64,000 nucleotides of DNA from Prevotellamassilia timonensis (GCF_021531665.1 NZ_JADYUH010000004.1:1-64000); one strand, 5' to 3'; positions 36,792 through 46,408 are shown, counted from the stretch's first letter. Program-made: numbers and translations. Notes: generated from the letters alone by a model not told the origin.

Positions 36792-38882
36792 GTGAATAAC
36801 CCCTACAAGAAAAATCCCTCTCCCAAGAAGCCCGGAAAACCATCGGGCTTCAACCTCTCGTGGCTTTATCTGGCACTCATAGCCGGTCTGGTCTATATGC
36901 TGTTCCAAGACAACAGCGAAAACGCCGGCGGCATTGACAAAGAAATCAGCTACACCACCTTCCGCACCTACGTGAAACAAGGCGTAGGCTCGGAAGTCGT
37001 TGTCAACAAGACTGACGGAATCGCAAAAATGGTCGTGAAGCCGGAACACATCCGAGAAATCTTCAAAAACGGAACAGACCAAACAGGAACAAAACCCACA
37101 GTCTCCACGCGCTATCCCAACATCGAATCCGTCAACTCCTTCCTCGACGAGAACTTCCCAGGAGGCAACGTGAAATATGAGGAAAGCAGCCACTTCTTTT
37201 CTAACCTCGTCACTGCCATCCTTCCCATCCTGCTGCTCGTCGGTCTTTGGGTCTTCATCATGCGCCGAATGGCTGGCGGCGGAGGAAGCGGCGGAATTTT
37301 CTCCGTCGGAAAAAGCAAAGCCAAACTCTATGACAAAAACGGCACCAATTCAACCCACATCACCTTCAAAGACGTAGCCGGACAAGAGGGGGCAAAACAG
37401 GAGATTCGCGAAATTGTCGATTTCCTCAAAGCTCCAAAGAAATACACTGACCTCGGCGGAAAGATTCCCAAAGGTGCCCTCCTCGTGGGACCTCCGGGCA
37501 CAGGCAAAACACTGCTGGCAAAGGCTGTGGCAGGCGAAGCTGACGTCCCGTTCTTTTCCATGGCTGGCTCTGACTTTGTCGAAATGTTTGTCGGCGTGGG
37601 AGCAAGCCGCGTGAGAGACCTCTTCCAACAAGCCAAGGAGAAGTCACCCTGCATCATCTTCATCGATGAAATTGACGCCATCGGACGTGCACGCGGCAAA
37701 AACATTCAAATGGGAAGCAACGATGAACGCGAAAACACGCTCAACCAACTCCTGACCGAGATGGACGGCTTCGGAACAAACTCCGGCGTCATTGTCCTTG
37801 CAGCCACCAACCGCGTGGACATCCTGGACCCCGCCCTGCTTCGTGCCGGACGATTTGACCGTCAGATTCACGTGGACCTTCCCGAACTTTCCGAACGCGT
37901 CGCCATCTTCAAAGTGCACTGCGCACCGTTGAAAGTGGACAAAAACCTCGACCTCGAAATGCTGGCGCGACAGACACCGGGCTTCTCCGGCGCAGACATC
38001 GCTAACGTCTGCAACGAAGCGGCGCTCATGGCTGCACGCCACAACCGAAACGAAGTCGGAAAACAAGACTTCATGGACGCCGTGGACCGAATCATCGGAG
38101 GACTCGAACGCACAAGCAAAGTCATGACCGAGGACGAGAAACGCACGATTGCCATTCACGAAGCCGGACATGCCGCCGTCTCGTGGCTCTTGCAGTATGC
38201 CAACCCGCTCGTGAAGGTCACCATCGTGCCGCGAGGACAAAGCCTCGGCGCCGCATGGTACATGCCCGAAGAACGCTCCAACACCACACGCGAACAGATG
38301 TTGGACCAATTCTGCTCCATCCTCGGAGGACGCGCTGCGGAAGAACTCTTCATCGGACACATCTCCTCCGGAGCACTCGACGACCTGCAAAGAGTGACGA
38401 AGGGAATCTACTCCATGGTCGTTTACTACGGAATGAGTGATTCGCTCTACAACGTCAGCTACTACAACCCTCAGCAGGACTACGGATTCACAAAGCCCTA
38501 CTCCGAGGCTACGGCTGAAAAGATTGACAAAGAAGTGGCTGACATGATTGCCACTGAATTTGAGCGCGCAAAACAAATTCTGCTTGAACACAAAGAGCAA
38601 CACAACGAACTCGCGAAGTTGCTCATGGAACGCGAAGTCATCTTCACCGAAGACGTGGAACGAATCTTCGGACCGCGCCCCTGGAAAAGCCGCACCGACA
38701 TCCTCATGGAAGAGGAAGCACTCAAACTCGCAGACCAACGAACCCGACAACTCGAAGCTGAAGCCCAAGCAAAAACTGAAGCCGAAGCCAATGCCGATGC
38801 CGAAGCCAATGCCACCGAAATCACCGAAGACAGTGACAACGGAAACGCCACCGAAGTTGCCGAAGAGAACAAACCATCATGA
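36792..38882 (+). CDS. ftsH: ATP-dependent zinc metalloprotease FtsH
   Basis: Membrane-anchored AAA+ protease that degrades misfolded and regulatory membrane proteins. The 696 residues contain an N-terminal membrane segment (about 17-37), a periplasmic domain, a second membrane segment (about 135-158), Walker A GPPGTGKT (about 233), Walker [10 protein letters not shown], the second region of homology ([11 protein letters not shown]) and the zinc site HEAGH at about 456. The last 45 residues are an Ala/Glu-rich acidic tail. The start is GTG at 36792. Its stop overlaps the cdsA ATG by 4 bases (ATGA). Confidence 0.96.
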   Translation: MNNPYKKNPSPKKPGKPSGFNLSWLYLALIAGLVYMLFQDNSENAGGIDKEISYTTFRTYVKQGVGSEVVVNKTDGIAKMVVKPEHIREIFKNGTDQTGTKPTVSTRYPNIESVNSFLDENFPGGNVKYEESSHFFSNLVTAILPILLLVGLWVFIMRRMAGGGGSGGIFSVGKSKAKLYDKNGTNSTHITFKDVAGQEGAKQEIREIVDFLKAPKKYTDLGGKIPKGALLVGPPGTGKTLLAKAVAGEADVPFFSMAGSDFVEMFVGVGASRVRDLFQQAKEKSPCIIFIDEIDAIGRARGKNIQMGSNDERENTLNQLLTEMDGFGTNSGVIVLAATNRVDILDPALLRAGRFDRQIHVDLPELSERVAIFKVHCAPLKVDKNLDLEMLARQTPGFSGADIANVCNEAALMAARHNRNEVGKQDFMDAVDRIIGGLERTSKVMTEDEKRTIAIHEAGHAAVSWLLQYANPLVKVTIVPRGQSLGAAWYMPEERSNTTREQMLDQFCSILGGRAAEELFIGHISSGALDDLQRVTKGIYSMVVYYGMSDSLYNVSYYNPQQDYGFTKPYSEATAEKIDKEVADMIATEFERAKQILLEHKEQHNELAKLLMEREVIFTEDVERIFGPRPWKSRTDILMEEEALKLADQRTRQLEAEAQAKTEAEANADAEANATEITEDSDNGNATEVAEENKPS

Positions 38883-39727
38883 AAAACCTTTTGACACGCA
38901 CCCTCACAGGACTGCTTTTCGTCGCCGTGCTCATCGGCGCGACCGTCAGTTCTGCACAAAGTTTCGTCATTCTCTTTGCCGTCGCAACGGCTCTGACAGT
39001 TTGGGAATTTAGCACCGTGGTCAATCTCCATGCCGGAGCTTCGGTGAATCGCTTCATCAACACCGTCGCCGCCGTCTATCTCTTCTTCTGTTTTGCCGGC
39101 TACAGTTCCGACCTCGTGCCCTCAAAGGCTTTCGTGCCCTATCTCCTTTCCCTGCTCTATCTTCTCATCAGCGAACTCTATTTGCAAAAGCCTAATCCGC
39201 TGAAGAACTGGGCATTTGCGTTTGCCTCACAAATCTATATCGCCCTGAACCTCTCTCTGCTGAACGTCCTGGCGTTTCAATATGACGCACTGACGAATTC
39301 AACAAAGTTCTACTGGCAGTTCCCCTTGGCTGTTTTCATCCTCCTTTGGGCGAACGACACGGGGGCTTATCTCTGCGGCTCCGCACTCCACAAACGCTTC
39401 CCCGCAAAACTTTTTGAGCGCGTCTCACCCAAAAAATCGTGGGTCGGCAGCATCGGAGGCGGCGTGATTTGTCTGACCGTGGCAGGCGTGTTCGGCAGTT
39501 TCTTCCCCGACCTCCTCAGTCTGTGGCAATGGGTCGGCATGGGAGTCGTCGTCTGTCTGTTTGGCACGTGGGGCGACCTCGTGGAAAGTCTGCTGAAACG
39601 ACAACTGGGCATCAAGGACAGCGGCACCATGCTCCCCGGACATGGCGGCATGCTCGACCGCTTTGACTCCTCGCTGCTCGCCATCCCCGCCGTCGTGCTC
39701 TACCTCTACACCCTCTGCAACTTTTGA
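38879..39727 (+). CDS. cdsA: Phosphatidate cytidylyltransferase
   Basis: Integral membrane enzyme making CDP-diacylglycerol from phosphatidate and CTP for phospholipid synthesis. The 282 residues contain about eight hydrophobic segments. The diagnostic C-terminal signature is intact: SPKKSWVGSIGGG, then GDLVESLLKRQLGIKDSG, and LPGHGGMLDRFDS with the catalytic Asp residues. Translationally coupled to ftsH by a 4-base overlap. A hairpin after the stop ends the operon. Confidence 0.95.
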   Translation: MKNLLTRTLTGLLFVAVLIGATVSSAQSFVILFAVATALTVWEFSTVVNLHAGASVNRFINTVAAVYLFFCFAGYSSDLVPSKAFVPYLLSLLYLLISELYLQKPNPLKNWAFAFASQIYIALNLSLLNVLAFQYDALTNSTKFYWQFPLAVFILLWANDTGAYLCGSALHKRFPAKLFERVSPKKSWVGSIGGGVICLTVAGVFGSFFPDLLSLWQWVGMGVVVCLFGTWGDLVESLLKRQLGIKDSGTMLPGHGGMLDRFDSSLLAIPAVVLYLYTLCNF

Positions 39728-39768
39728 ACTGAACATTGTCCGAAACATTTGAAGCCTGAACAATAAGG

Positions 39769-39808
39769 GGCGTTCTAAGAATTACGGTTTTCTTAGGACG
39801 CCTCTTTT
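39769..39808 (+). terminator. Terminator after cdsA formed from family-A repeat ends
   Basis: A 13-bp stem (GGCGTTCTAAGAA at 39769-39781 with TTCTTAGGACGCC at 39790-39802, one G-U) with an 8-base loop, then TCTTTT. Each arm matches the family-A terminal sequence (GGGGTGTTCTAAGAATTA), so it looks like two repeat ends joined with the interior lost. Confidence 0.7.
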
Positions 39809-39830
39809 CGCTCCATCTCAGCAAACACAA

Positions 39831-39871
39831 AAAGGACTGTCGAAGCGGAAAATAAATTCCTCGACGACAGC
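39831..39871 (-). terminator. Intrinsic terminator of padR-pspC
   Basis: On the minus strand GGCTGTCG pairs with CGACAGTCC-type sequence, followed by TTTTTGTG. It lies about 45 bases after the pspC-protein stop codon. Confidence 0.65.
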
Positions 39872-39914
39872 CCAATGACAACTACAATGCTAATATAATG
39901 ATTTCTTCTCTGAT

Positions 39915-41825
39915 TCAGGCAGCGGTTTGCTTTTCCTTCGCTGCGCCACTCTGTGGCTTGCTCTGTTCAGCCGGATTCTTTTCCGTCTTCTTCACGGACT
40001 TCTTTACCGATTTCTTTACCGAAGCCGGCTTTTTCGCTTGGGTCGATTTCGAGGCTGAACCTTGGGTGGCGACAGTGTCTGCAGCCTGACCGGCATCGGC
40101 GCCCGGACCGTCGCTGACGATTTCCAGACTATAGAACTCCAAATCCGACACGCCGGAGCGACCTGCCACATTGCCCGTCGCTTCGGGCAGAGTGGTGAAA
40201 CCGAACGTCAATGTGCCGCCCGCGTGGTGGAAAGAGGGAGTGCGCTGGAAATCCCATTCTTCCAAACGCTCACGCACTTCCGAACTGCGACTCAGCGGGC
40301 GCGATTCGTTGCGAAAAGCGTAAACTTTCTCCAACTCATCGGGACTGAGCGACGCCATGTTGCCCTTGCCGTCGTAACCTCTGGAGGTCATGGAATACAC
40401 CAAAGCCGAACCGTCGGCACTATCGAAAAAGAGACTGGCGCCCTTTCCCTCCAATTTGTAGATAGCCTCAATGTGGTAGTCCCCGGCGGGGAGATCGACT
40501 TGTTTTTGTCCCTTCGCAATCATCGCATATCTCCTCATGTCGCGCTCCAATTCCAGCACAGGCACATCTTCTCCCGTGAAAATGGACTCTTCCCAATGGA
40601 AGACGTCACCATCATCCGAGACGTTTCTCAGTTCCAGCAATTCCAAGCCCCAGTTGTCGAGTTCTCCCGAGCTTCTTGCAGACAAAAACGAAGCGATGTC
40701 CAGATTCTCCGACTGCACTTTTTCTTGGCGGAAATGCTCTATCTGGCCACCGGCAATGACCAAGAACGTGATGGAAGTGGCAAAGCTGAGCACGAAGGCA
40801 ATGATGAGCGTCACGCGCGACGCCACGGAAAGGCGGCGTTCCGGAGATTTGACCAGCAAGGAGCGGAGCAAACCAAAGAGCAACAAACAGATGGCAATCC
40901 AGCCCGCAATGCAAGCCAACCAGAAATAAAGTTCAATGGCAGGGTTCGCCAAAAGAGCATTTTGGAAAAATTCGTTTACTGCGCCGGAGGAAACCAAAAC
41001 ATTCCAACCCACAAAGGTGCCGATGATGAGGAAGATGGTGAAAATGATGCCTCCAATCGCCAGAGGAATCAGAATCAAGAGCAGGAGGAGTTTGATGCAG
41101 AAGAGGAGGATTTGTCCCAGCGTGCCGAAAAAGGAACGCGCCGAGTTCTGCACGCGCGGCGAATTGACGAACTGCTGCGCCTTGTCGGCGGCACGCATGA
41201 TTTCCTCGTTGAGAGTGGTGGGATTCACGGGCTGACCGTGGAGCTGAAGCCGCTCCTCGGGCGTCACGGCTTCCGGAACGATTGCCCAAAGGGCGAGATA
41301 GACGACAGAAACCGTCATGAAACTGAAAATGGCAAGAATGACCAAAAGAATACGCCAAGGAAGCGGGTCATTAGCTCCGAAATAGTGGCAAAGACCCGAC
41401 ATGACGCCGGCAATCATTTTGTCATCGGGGTCGCGATAGAGCTTACGAGAGAAGAAACCCTTCTTGTTCTTTCTGACGGTAGCATTGTCGGCAGCAGCAT
41501 CGGCATTGGCTGAAGTCCCCTCACTTTCGGGAGCACTTGCATCGGCTGGACTATCGTCAGTTTCGTTGTCCATCTGCTCCGGATTTCCAATTCGGGAAAT
41601 GATGTCTCGAACATGCTCAATCGTGACTGCCTCCACGCCTTTCTCTCGCAATTCAGAGAAAAGTTCCGCAACACGATGTTCAATGTCATCAGCAATCTCA
41701 TCGCCACCATCGCGGCGACTGAAATAGTTTTTCATGTTGTTGAGATAGGTCTCAAGCAACTGGCAGGCGTCTTCGTCAATGGCGTAGAGCGTGCCAAAAA
41801 GGTTGATGGTGATATTCTTTTTCAT
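39915..41825 (-). CDS. PspC-domain membrane protein
   Basis: A 636-residue membrane protein. The start MKKNITINLFGTLYAID is chosen (41825); an earlier in-frame ATG gives 29 non-conserved residues overlapping the padR 3' region. Residues 1-80 form a helical N-domain typical of Bacteroidota PspC proteins. The PspC domain lies at about 115-180 (KMIAGVMSGLCHYFG...YLALWAIVP). Further membrane segments lie at about 230-330 and 335-375, followed by a 250-residue extracytoplasmic region. The end is Lys-rich (repeated KKSVKK). It is partnered with padR, a common pairing that suggests envelope-stress control by PadR. Confidence 0.88.
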   Translation of the reverse strand: MKKNITINLFGTLYAIDEDACQLLETYLNNMKNYFSRRDGGDEIADDIEHRVAELFSELREKGVEAVTIEHVRDIISRIGNPEQMDNETDDSPADASAPESEGTSANADAAADNATVRKNKKGFFSRKLYRDPDDKMIAGVMSGLCHYFGANDPLPWRILLVILAIFSFMTVSVVYLALWAIVPEAVTPEERLQLHGQPVNPTTLNEEIMRAADKAQQFVNSPRVQNSARSFFGTLGQILLFCIKLLLLLILIPLAIGGIIFTIFLIIGTFVGWNVLVSSGAVNEFFQNALLANPAIELYFWLACIAGWIAICLLLFGLLRSLLVKSPERRLSVASRVTLIIAFVLSFATSITFLVIAGGQIEHFRQEKVQSENLDIASFLSARSSGELDNWGLELLELRNVSDDGDVFHWEESIFTGEDVPVLELERDMRRYAMIAKGQKQVDLPAGDYHIEAIYKLEGKGASLFFDSADGSALVYSMTSRGYDGKGNMASLSPDELEKVYAFRNESRPLSRSSEVRERLEEWDFQRTPSFHHAGGTLTFGFTTLPEATGNVAGRSGVSDLEFYSLEIVSDGPGADAGQAADTVATQGSASKSTQAKKPASVKKSVKKSVKKTEKNPAEQSKPQSGAAKEKQTAA

Positions 41826-41880
41826 AGTGTGAAGTTTTTCGAGGTTTTGGAAAAGAGATATGACATCCGATTTCACGGAA

Positions 41881-42279
41881 TCAAAGAGCGGAAGGCGTTT
41901 CTTCGGCATCACTTGCCGCGGACGACACAGGCGGAGGTGGCGGGAGTTGAGGTAACATGCTCTTCAGCAGACTGATGGTTCGTGCCAGTTCGTTCCAGGC
42001 ACTGTCCATGCCACCAAGGAATTCTGTCCCGGCATCGGTGAGCGCGTAGTATTTTCTGGGCGGTCCCTGAGTGGACTCGCGCCACTCGTAACTGAGGAGC
42101 CCGTCCTTTTTCAGACGATTGAGCAACGGGTAGAGCGTTCCTTCCACGACAATCAGCTCCGCTTGTTTCAAGCGAGTAATGATGTCGTTGGCATAGCACG
42201 ACTCCCGGCTCAGCAGAAGGAGAACGCAGTAGTCAAGCATTCCCTTTCGCATCTGTGATTTAGCATTTTCAATGTTCAT
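41881..42279 (-). CDS. PadR-family transcriptional regulator
   Basis: A 132-residue DNA-binding protein with a winged helix at about 10-90: MRKGMLDYCVLLLLSRESCYANDI, VVEGTLYPLLNRLKKDGLLSYEW and GPPRKYYALTDAG are classic PadR sequence. The C-terminus is a short dimerisation helix plus a Pro-rich tail. The PspC protein gene begins 55 bases downstream on the same strand. A long palindrome overlapping the promoter upstream is a candidate autoregulatory operator. Confidence 0.93.
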   Translation of the reverse strand: MNIENAKSQMRKGMLDYCVLLLLSRESCYANDIITRLKQAELIVVEGTLYPLLNRLKKDGLLSYEWRESTQGPPRKYYALTDAGTEFLGGMDSAWNELARTISLLKSMLPQLPPPPPVSSAASDAEETPSAL

Positions 42280-42337
42280 GGTTACTTATGTTTGTTTCTT
42301 TCGCGGAAGAAGTGATGGACGAGAAAGAGGAAAAGTT

Positions 42338-42413
42338 CGCGGCGGAAACGGGATGAATCGCGGCGGAAACGAGATGAATCGCGGCGGAAACGAGATGAAT
42401 CGCGGCGGAAACG
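42338..42413. repeat. 21-nt tandem array in the padR leader
   Basis: Three 21-nt units at 42338, 42359 and 42380 (containing CGCGGCGGAAACGAGATGAA) and a 13-nt partial unit. It lies between the padR start codon and its promoter, so it would be in the untranslated leader. Confidence 0.85.
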
Positions 42414-42450
42414 CCCCACCCTGTTTCTTCAAAGCCGATGTTTCACGCCG

Positions 42451-42495
42451 CAAATGTAGGCAATACTTTAGTACCTTGCCAAGCAAAGTACTAAA
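42451..42495 (-). promoter_or_regulatory. padR promoter with palindromic operator
   Basis: On the minus strand the -7 box is TACATTTG (42451-42458). An inverted repeat TTTAGTAC (42467-42474) / GTACTAAA (42488-42495) with a 13-base spacer covers the -10 to -33 spacer and the expected -33 position. PadR regulators are known to bind such dyads, so autoregulation is likely but inferred. Confidence 0.55.
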
Positions 42496-42544
42496 CTTAT
42501 GCAAGTATTTAGGAATATTTAAGGAAAAGCACAGAAGAAAGAAA

Positions 42545-42613
42545 CGGCAGTGCCTTCGTTCGGATTCTCCGTTTGCCCCGAAGAGCAAAGAGACACGAAC
42601 GAAGGCACTGCCG
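42545..42613 (-). terminator. Terminator of the radical-SAM/tilS/lipoprotein operon
   Basis: A perfect 16-bp stem (CGGCAGTGCCTTCGTT at 42545-42560 with 42598-42613) is followed on the minus strand by TTTCTTTCTTCTGT. It lies about 20 bases after the lipoprotein stop. Confidence 0.75.
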
Positions 42614-42634
42614 GTGCAAGGCGTAACGACGTGG

Positions 42635-42997
42635 TCAGGGTTTGGTGAAATAGATGGTATCGCCGTAGGACGTTCCCATGCCGTTGCGGGCGAAGGCAAC
42701 GGCATAATAAACACCTGCGCCGAGCGAATCAGTCACTGCGATGAAATCTTCAGACGGCTCCGTTGCTAAGGTGGAAGCCTGCAGCGTGTCATTCCCATAG
42801 CTAAAACCGCACTCACGCAACGAGCTGTTCGGAGAAGAAGTCACGACACCATGAAGCAAAGCCGAGTCACCGACGATGGTGACGCCGAAGCTTTCAACAG
42901 TGGGAGGGAACGGCTGTTCGCCGCTGCGATCTTCGCCACAGGAGAGCAGACAACCTGCGAGCCACACCAGGAACAAAAGAGGAAACAGATATTTCAT
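42635..42997 (-). CDS. Small lipoprotein, unknown function
   Basis: A 120-residue exported protein. The first 20 residues are hydrophobic with a canonical lipobox LAGC (Cys16) and a second Cys at position 20. The mature part is a short beta-rich domain (SFGVTIVGDSALLHGVV, AGVYYAVAFARNGMGTSYG) resembling a fibronectin III-like repeat. The ATG overlaps the tilS stop by 4 bases, so it is translationally coupled to tilS. No function can be assigned. Confidence 0.75.
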   Translation of the reverse strand: MKYLFPLLFLVWLAGCLLSCGEDRSGEQPFPPTVESFGVTIVGDSALLHGVVTSSPNSSLRECGFSYGNDTLQASTLATEPSEDFIAVTDSLGAGVYYAVAFARNGMGTSYGDTIYFTKP

Positions 42998-44310
42998 GGG
43001 AAAAGAACGTACTTGAGATGAATCATAGAATGGGTTTTGTCTGTCACGGCACAGCGTGCATCAATGGTTTGGTTGACGAGCCAAAGAATGCCGTCATCGT
43101 CGCACACCGCAAGGGCAGCGAGTTTGTCGATTCGCGAGGCGTGACGATCCGTCAGATAGTCGCTGACAAGTTTGGAACCTTTCATGCCGAAAGGTCGGAA
43201 GCGGTCGTTCTGCCGAATGCTGCGAACAAAAAGTTTGCCGCGGACGGTGCTTGCATCCAACCACGCCTCGGTGGGCGAGAAGCGAAGTGCACTCACGGAA
43301 GAGAACGGAACTTCCTTCATTTCAATGCCCGCCGGCGAATCCGAGCGCAAGGTGTTCACTTTGAATGTAAGTTCACACGGAGCAATGACCACCGGCAGAT
43401 GCCGCACTTCGATGGCATCGTGAGTCCGAGTGCAAAGATAGTCATTTGCTTCCAACAGCATCCCCACCCGCCCCGTCAAAAGCGCTTCGCTCTGCGTGCG
43501 AGAGAAACCATACTCCGACAACCACATCTCCAAGAACAGTTCCGGCACAGGGAAGGCGAAGAGGTCGGCGAGCAGAATGCGTTCGCCGTCAGGCAGACTT
43601 GTCACATGCTCCCGGCGGAAGCGGTTCACGACGGAATCGCAGAGTTCTGCATACCGACGGAGCCGCTGCGCCATTCTATGAAGTCCGTCGGAAATGTGCC
43701 TGTTCATGGAGCGTAACAAGGGCAGAACTTCGTGACGAATTTTGTTTCGCGTGAAGTGTGTGTCGGAGTTGGAACTGTCTGTGACGTAATCTTGTCCCCT
43801 ACTCTCCAGATATTTTAAAATGTCTTCCCGAGAAGCATTGAGCAACGGGCGAACGATTCCCTCTCGTTGGGGAGGAATGCCACAGAGTCCGCGAAGACCG
43901 GTGCCGCGAATGAGATTGAGGAGGACGGTCTCGGCATCGTCATCAAGGTGGTGAGCCACCGCAACGGCGTCGGCATTCAACTCTTTTCGTAAAGAATCAA
44001 ACCATTCGTAGCGAAGACGCCGCGCTGCCATTTCGATGCTTTCCCCACAGGCTGCAGCCTCAGATTTTGTGTCAAAACGGGCGACACGGAAGTCACAGCC
44101 CCAACGCCGGCACAACGTCTCGACGAAGTGTTCGTCGCGTTCGCTCTCCTCACCACGAAGTTGGAAATTGCAGTGGGCTACAGCCACAATGTTGGCGTGC
44201 ATCTCCTTCAGGAAAAGAAGCATGGCGACTGAGTCGGCACCACCGCTCACGGCAACGATGAGACGCTGAGCAGGAGAGATGACCGGAGGAAGAGAGTGAG
44301 GAAATGCCAT
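42994..44310 (-). CDS. tilS: tRNA(Ile)-lysidine synthase
   Basis: Modifies C34 of tRNA-Ile(CAU) to lysidine so that it reads AUA. The 438-residue protein has the PP-loop SGGADS (22-27) within IVAVSGGADSVAMLLFL, then HCNFQLRGEES and HHLDDDAETVLLNLIRGTGLRGL, all typical. The C-terminal substrate-binding domain carries FRPFGMKGSKLVSDYLTD, a hallmark of full-length TilS. The start MAFPHSLPP at 44310 is preferred over one 46 codons upstream, which overlaps the radical-SAM gene and adds non-conserved residues. Confidence 0.93.
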   Translation of the reverse strand: MAFPHSLPPVISPAQRLIVAVSGGADSVAMLLFLKEMHANIVAVAHCNFQLRGEESERDEHFVETLCRRWGCDFRVARFDTKSEAAACGESIEMAARRLRYEWFDSLRKELNADAVAVAHHLDDDAETVLLNLIRGTGLRGLCGIPPQREGIVRPLLNASREDILKYLESRGQDYVTDSSNSDTHFTRNKIRHEVLPLLRSMNRHISDGLHRMAQRLRRYAELCDSVVNRFRREHVTSLPDGERILLADLFAFPVPELFLEMWLSEYGFSRTQSEALLTGRVGMLLEANDYLCTRTHDAIEVRHLPVVIAPCELTFKVNTLRSDSPAGIEMKEVPFSSVSALRFSPTEAWLDASTVRGKLFVRSIRQNDRFRPFGMKGSKLVSDYLTDRHASRIDKLAALAVCDDDGILWLVNQTIDARCAVTDKTHSMIHLKYVLFP

Positions 44311-44338
44311 GGGAAAAGGAAACGAAAGGAAAAGGAAA

Positions 44339-45115
44339 TCAGTAGGCAACCTCCACGTCAAAGCCCTCGGCGCGGAGAAGTTCTGCGATGCGGTCGAGTT
44401 CTTCGGGCGTTGCCTTGAGCAAAGCGGTGTCGGGAGTCGGGCGGTCAATGGTGTAAATCATGATACGCGAGGGACGGATACGACGCAACGCCGCCAGCCA
44501 AGGCAGCACGAACTTGTCGCCTGTGTTGTCCACGTCATGTTCGCCGACCTTTCCTTTGAGGAACATGGTCTGAATGATGACGTGTCCGTCAAATATTTCC
44601 AAAGCCGAAAGCACCTGGTTGAGGTCGTAGGCACCGGTGGGCCGGTCCACGAGCGAGATGTAGTCGCCGGAGACAGTGTCGAGTTTCTGAATGTTGTTAT
44701 CAACCTTCATCAGTGCGGCGTGTACTTCCGGTTTCAGGAGGCGGGTCGCATTGCTGAGCACGGAGACCTTGGCTTCGGGGAAGTAGCGGTTGCGCAGCGC
44801 GATGGTGTCTTCAATGATGGCGGGAAAGTCCGGATGGGCAGTAGGTTCTCCGTTCCCGGCAAAGGTGAGGACGTTGGGTGCGGTTCCCTCAGCCTTCATT
44901 TCTTGAAGTTTCTCCTCTAACTTCTGCGCCACCTCTTCTCGGGTGGGTCGAGGCAAGGAAGGGCGATGTTCAGCGTTGAAGCCGCACTCGCAGTAGATGC
45001 AGTCAAAAGTACAGATTTTTCCGTCGGCAGGCATGAGGTTAATGCCCAAAGAAATGCCGAGTCGGCGACTGTGAACCGGTCCGAAAATGGGAGAAGGATA
45101 GACGATGCCAATCAT
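44339..45115 (-). CDS. Radical-SAM protein (COG0731-like)
   Basis: A 258-residue radical-SAM enzyme. The cluster motif is CTFDCIYCEC (Cys35, Cys39, Cys42), preceded by the family-typical start IFGPVHSRRLGISLGINLMP and followed by LTFAGNGEPTAHPDF, with NGEP as the SAM-binding element. VSGDYISLVDRPT and LKGKVGEHDVDNT match uncharacterised COG0731 proteins, sometimes linked to tRNA or cofactor modification. tilS begins 28 bases downstream, so a tRNA-modification role is possible but not shown. Confidence 0.87.
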   Translation of the reverse strand: MIGIVYPSPIFGPVHSRRLGISLGINLMPADGKICTFDCIYCECGFNAEHRPSLPRPTREEVAQKLEEKLQEMKAEGTAPNVLTFAGNGEPTAHPDFPAIIEDTIALRNRYFPEAKVSVLSNATRLLKPEVHAALMKVDNNIQKLDTVSGDYISLVDRPTGAYDLNQVLSALEIFDGHVIIQTMFLKGKVGEHDVDNTGDKFVLPWLAALRRIRPSRIMIYTIDRPTPDTALLKATPEELDRIAELLRAEGFDVEVAY

Positions 45116-45159
45116 GTTGAAAGGAGTGAAAGTTAGGATTTACGTCAGAAAAGATAGAA

Positions 45160-45192
45160 AAAAGAGGCTTCCCGAAGTGGAAAACCTCTTTT
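45160..45192 (-). terminator. Terminator after rplS
   Basis: On the minus strand AAGAGG and CCTCTT arms close a hairpin that is followed by TTTTC. It lies 26 bases beyond the rplS stop. Confidence 0.6.
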
Positions 45193-45217
45193 ATCATTTC
45201 GGGTAGCAAACCGAAAA

Positions 45218-45583
45218 TTAGTCATTCTTGGCTGCGGTGCGTTTTTCTTTGATGCGAGCCTTCTTACCCGTGAGTTTACGGAGGTAATAGAGCTTAGCGC
45301 GACGCACTTTACCCACTTTGTTCACTTCGATGCTTTCGATGTTGGGAGAATCAATGGGGAAGATACGTTCCACACCGACAGTTCCGGACATCTTGCGCAC
45401 GGTGAAGTGCTTTTTGTTCTGATGACCATTGATTTTGATAACAACGCCGCGATACAACTGGATGCGCTCTTTGTTACCTTCGACGATTTTGTATGCCACG
45501 GTGATGGTGTCGCCCGCTTTGAACTTGGGGAACTCTTTGCCGGTGGCAAAAGCTTCTTCAGCAATCTTGATTAAATCTGCCAT
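45218..45583 (-). CDS. rplS: 50S ribosomal protein L19
   Basis: Ribosomal protein at the subunit interface, 121 residues. The family core is unmistakable: [59 protein letters not shown] and [11 protein letters not shown], then a basic tail. It is alone here, without trmD/rpsP, and has its own promoter and terminator. Confidence 0.97.
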   Translation of the reverse strand: MADLIKIAEEAFATGKEFPKFKAGDTITVAYKIVEGNKERIQLYRGVVIKINGHQNKKHFTVRKMSGTVGVERIFPIDSPNIESIEVNKVGKVRRAKLYYLRKLTGKKARIKEKRTAAKND

Positions 45584-45673
45584 GATTTGATTTTAAAAGA
45601 TTTGTTGTCCGTCCCTACCCAGCTTAACGGGGAACTCTCTACATCCCGACAGCGGCTGAGCGGAAAAGCGGGG

Positions 45674-45704
45674 CAAAGTTACAATCTTTCTTTGAAACGG
45701 CAAG
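45674..45704 (-). promoter_or_regulatory. Promoter of rplS
   Basis: On the minus strand a CTTG (45701-45704), a 19-base spacer and TAACTTTG (45674-45681). The -33 differs from TTTG in one base. Confidence 0.55.
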
Positions 45705-45714
45705 TGCTTAACTA

Positions 45715-46347
45715 TTATATTTTCAAACTTTTTCCGCCTTCTTCCTCACATTCACCCCCGCAGGAGCAGGGAGAAGGCTTCGTTTTCTGAGTTTTTTCGT
45801 AGCAGCAGCGGCAGAGGGGTTCGTATTCAGTTTGTTCGCCAAGCAGCACGATTTGTTCGTCCGCCACTTTGCGATGGCTGACGTATGCCAAACCACCGCA
45901 GCGCACGCAGATGGCGTGGACTTTCGTCACTTGCTCGGCAACGGCACAAAGCGCGGGCATCGGACCGAACGGGACTCCCTGAAAGTCCATGTCCAAGCCG
46001 GCGACTATCACGCGCTTGCCGTTGCGCGCCAATTCGTTGCATACATCCACCAGCGACGCGTCAAAGAACTGCGCCTCATCAATGCCGACCACCTGAGCCT
46101 CGGAGGCGAGGAGCAGAATGCTGCGGGCGGAATCGACAGGTGTGGAAGCGATGGAGTTGGAGTCGTGGGAGACAACGTCTTCGTCGGAATAGCGGGTATC
46201 GATGGAGGGTTTGTAGATTTCCACCTTTTGGCGGGCGATGCGTGCTCTCTTCAGGCGTCTGATGAGTTCTTCTGTCTTACCGGAAAACATGGAACCGCAA
46301 ATGACTTCGATGCGACCTTGGTGAATGTGGGGTTCTTCTTGATACAT
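45715..46347 (-). CDS. tdk: Thymidine kinase
   Basis: Phosphorylates thymidine in the salvage pathway. The 210-residue protein has Walker [10 protein letters not shown], the Walker-B-like [25 protein letters not shown], and the lasso-domain zinc Cys pairs CVRCGG and CRCC, plus a Cys-rich tail CSCGGEC. The ATG at 46347 ([12 protein letters not shown]) gives a normal N-terminus; an ATG 12 codons upstream is possible. Short family-A repeat DNA lies upstream. Confidence 0.93.
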   Translation of the reverse strand: MYQEEPHIHQGRIEVICGSMFSGKTEELIRRLKRARIARQKVEIYKPSIDTRYSDEDVVSHDSNSIASTPVDSARSILLLASEAQVVGIDEAQFFDASLVDVCNELARNGKRVIVAGLDMDFQGVPFGPMPALCAVAEQVTKVHAICVRCGGLAYVSHRKVADEQIVLLGEQTEYEPLCRCCYEKTQKTKPSPCSCGGECEEEGGKSLKI

Positions 46348-46408
46348 GGATTTTGGAGTCTGAGAGTTTTCAATGTGATGCACCTATTATGCAGTTCAGG
46401 CAGAAGCC

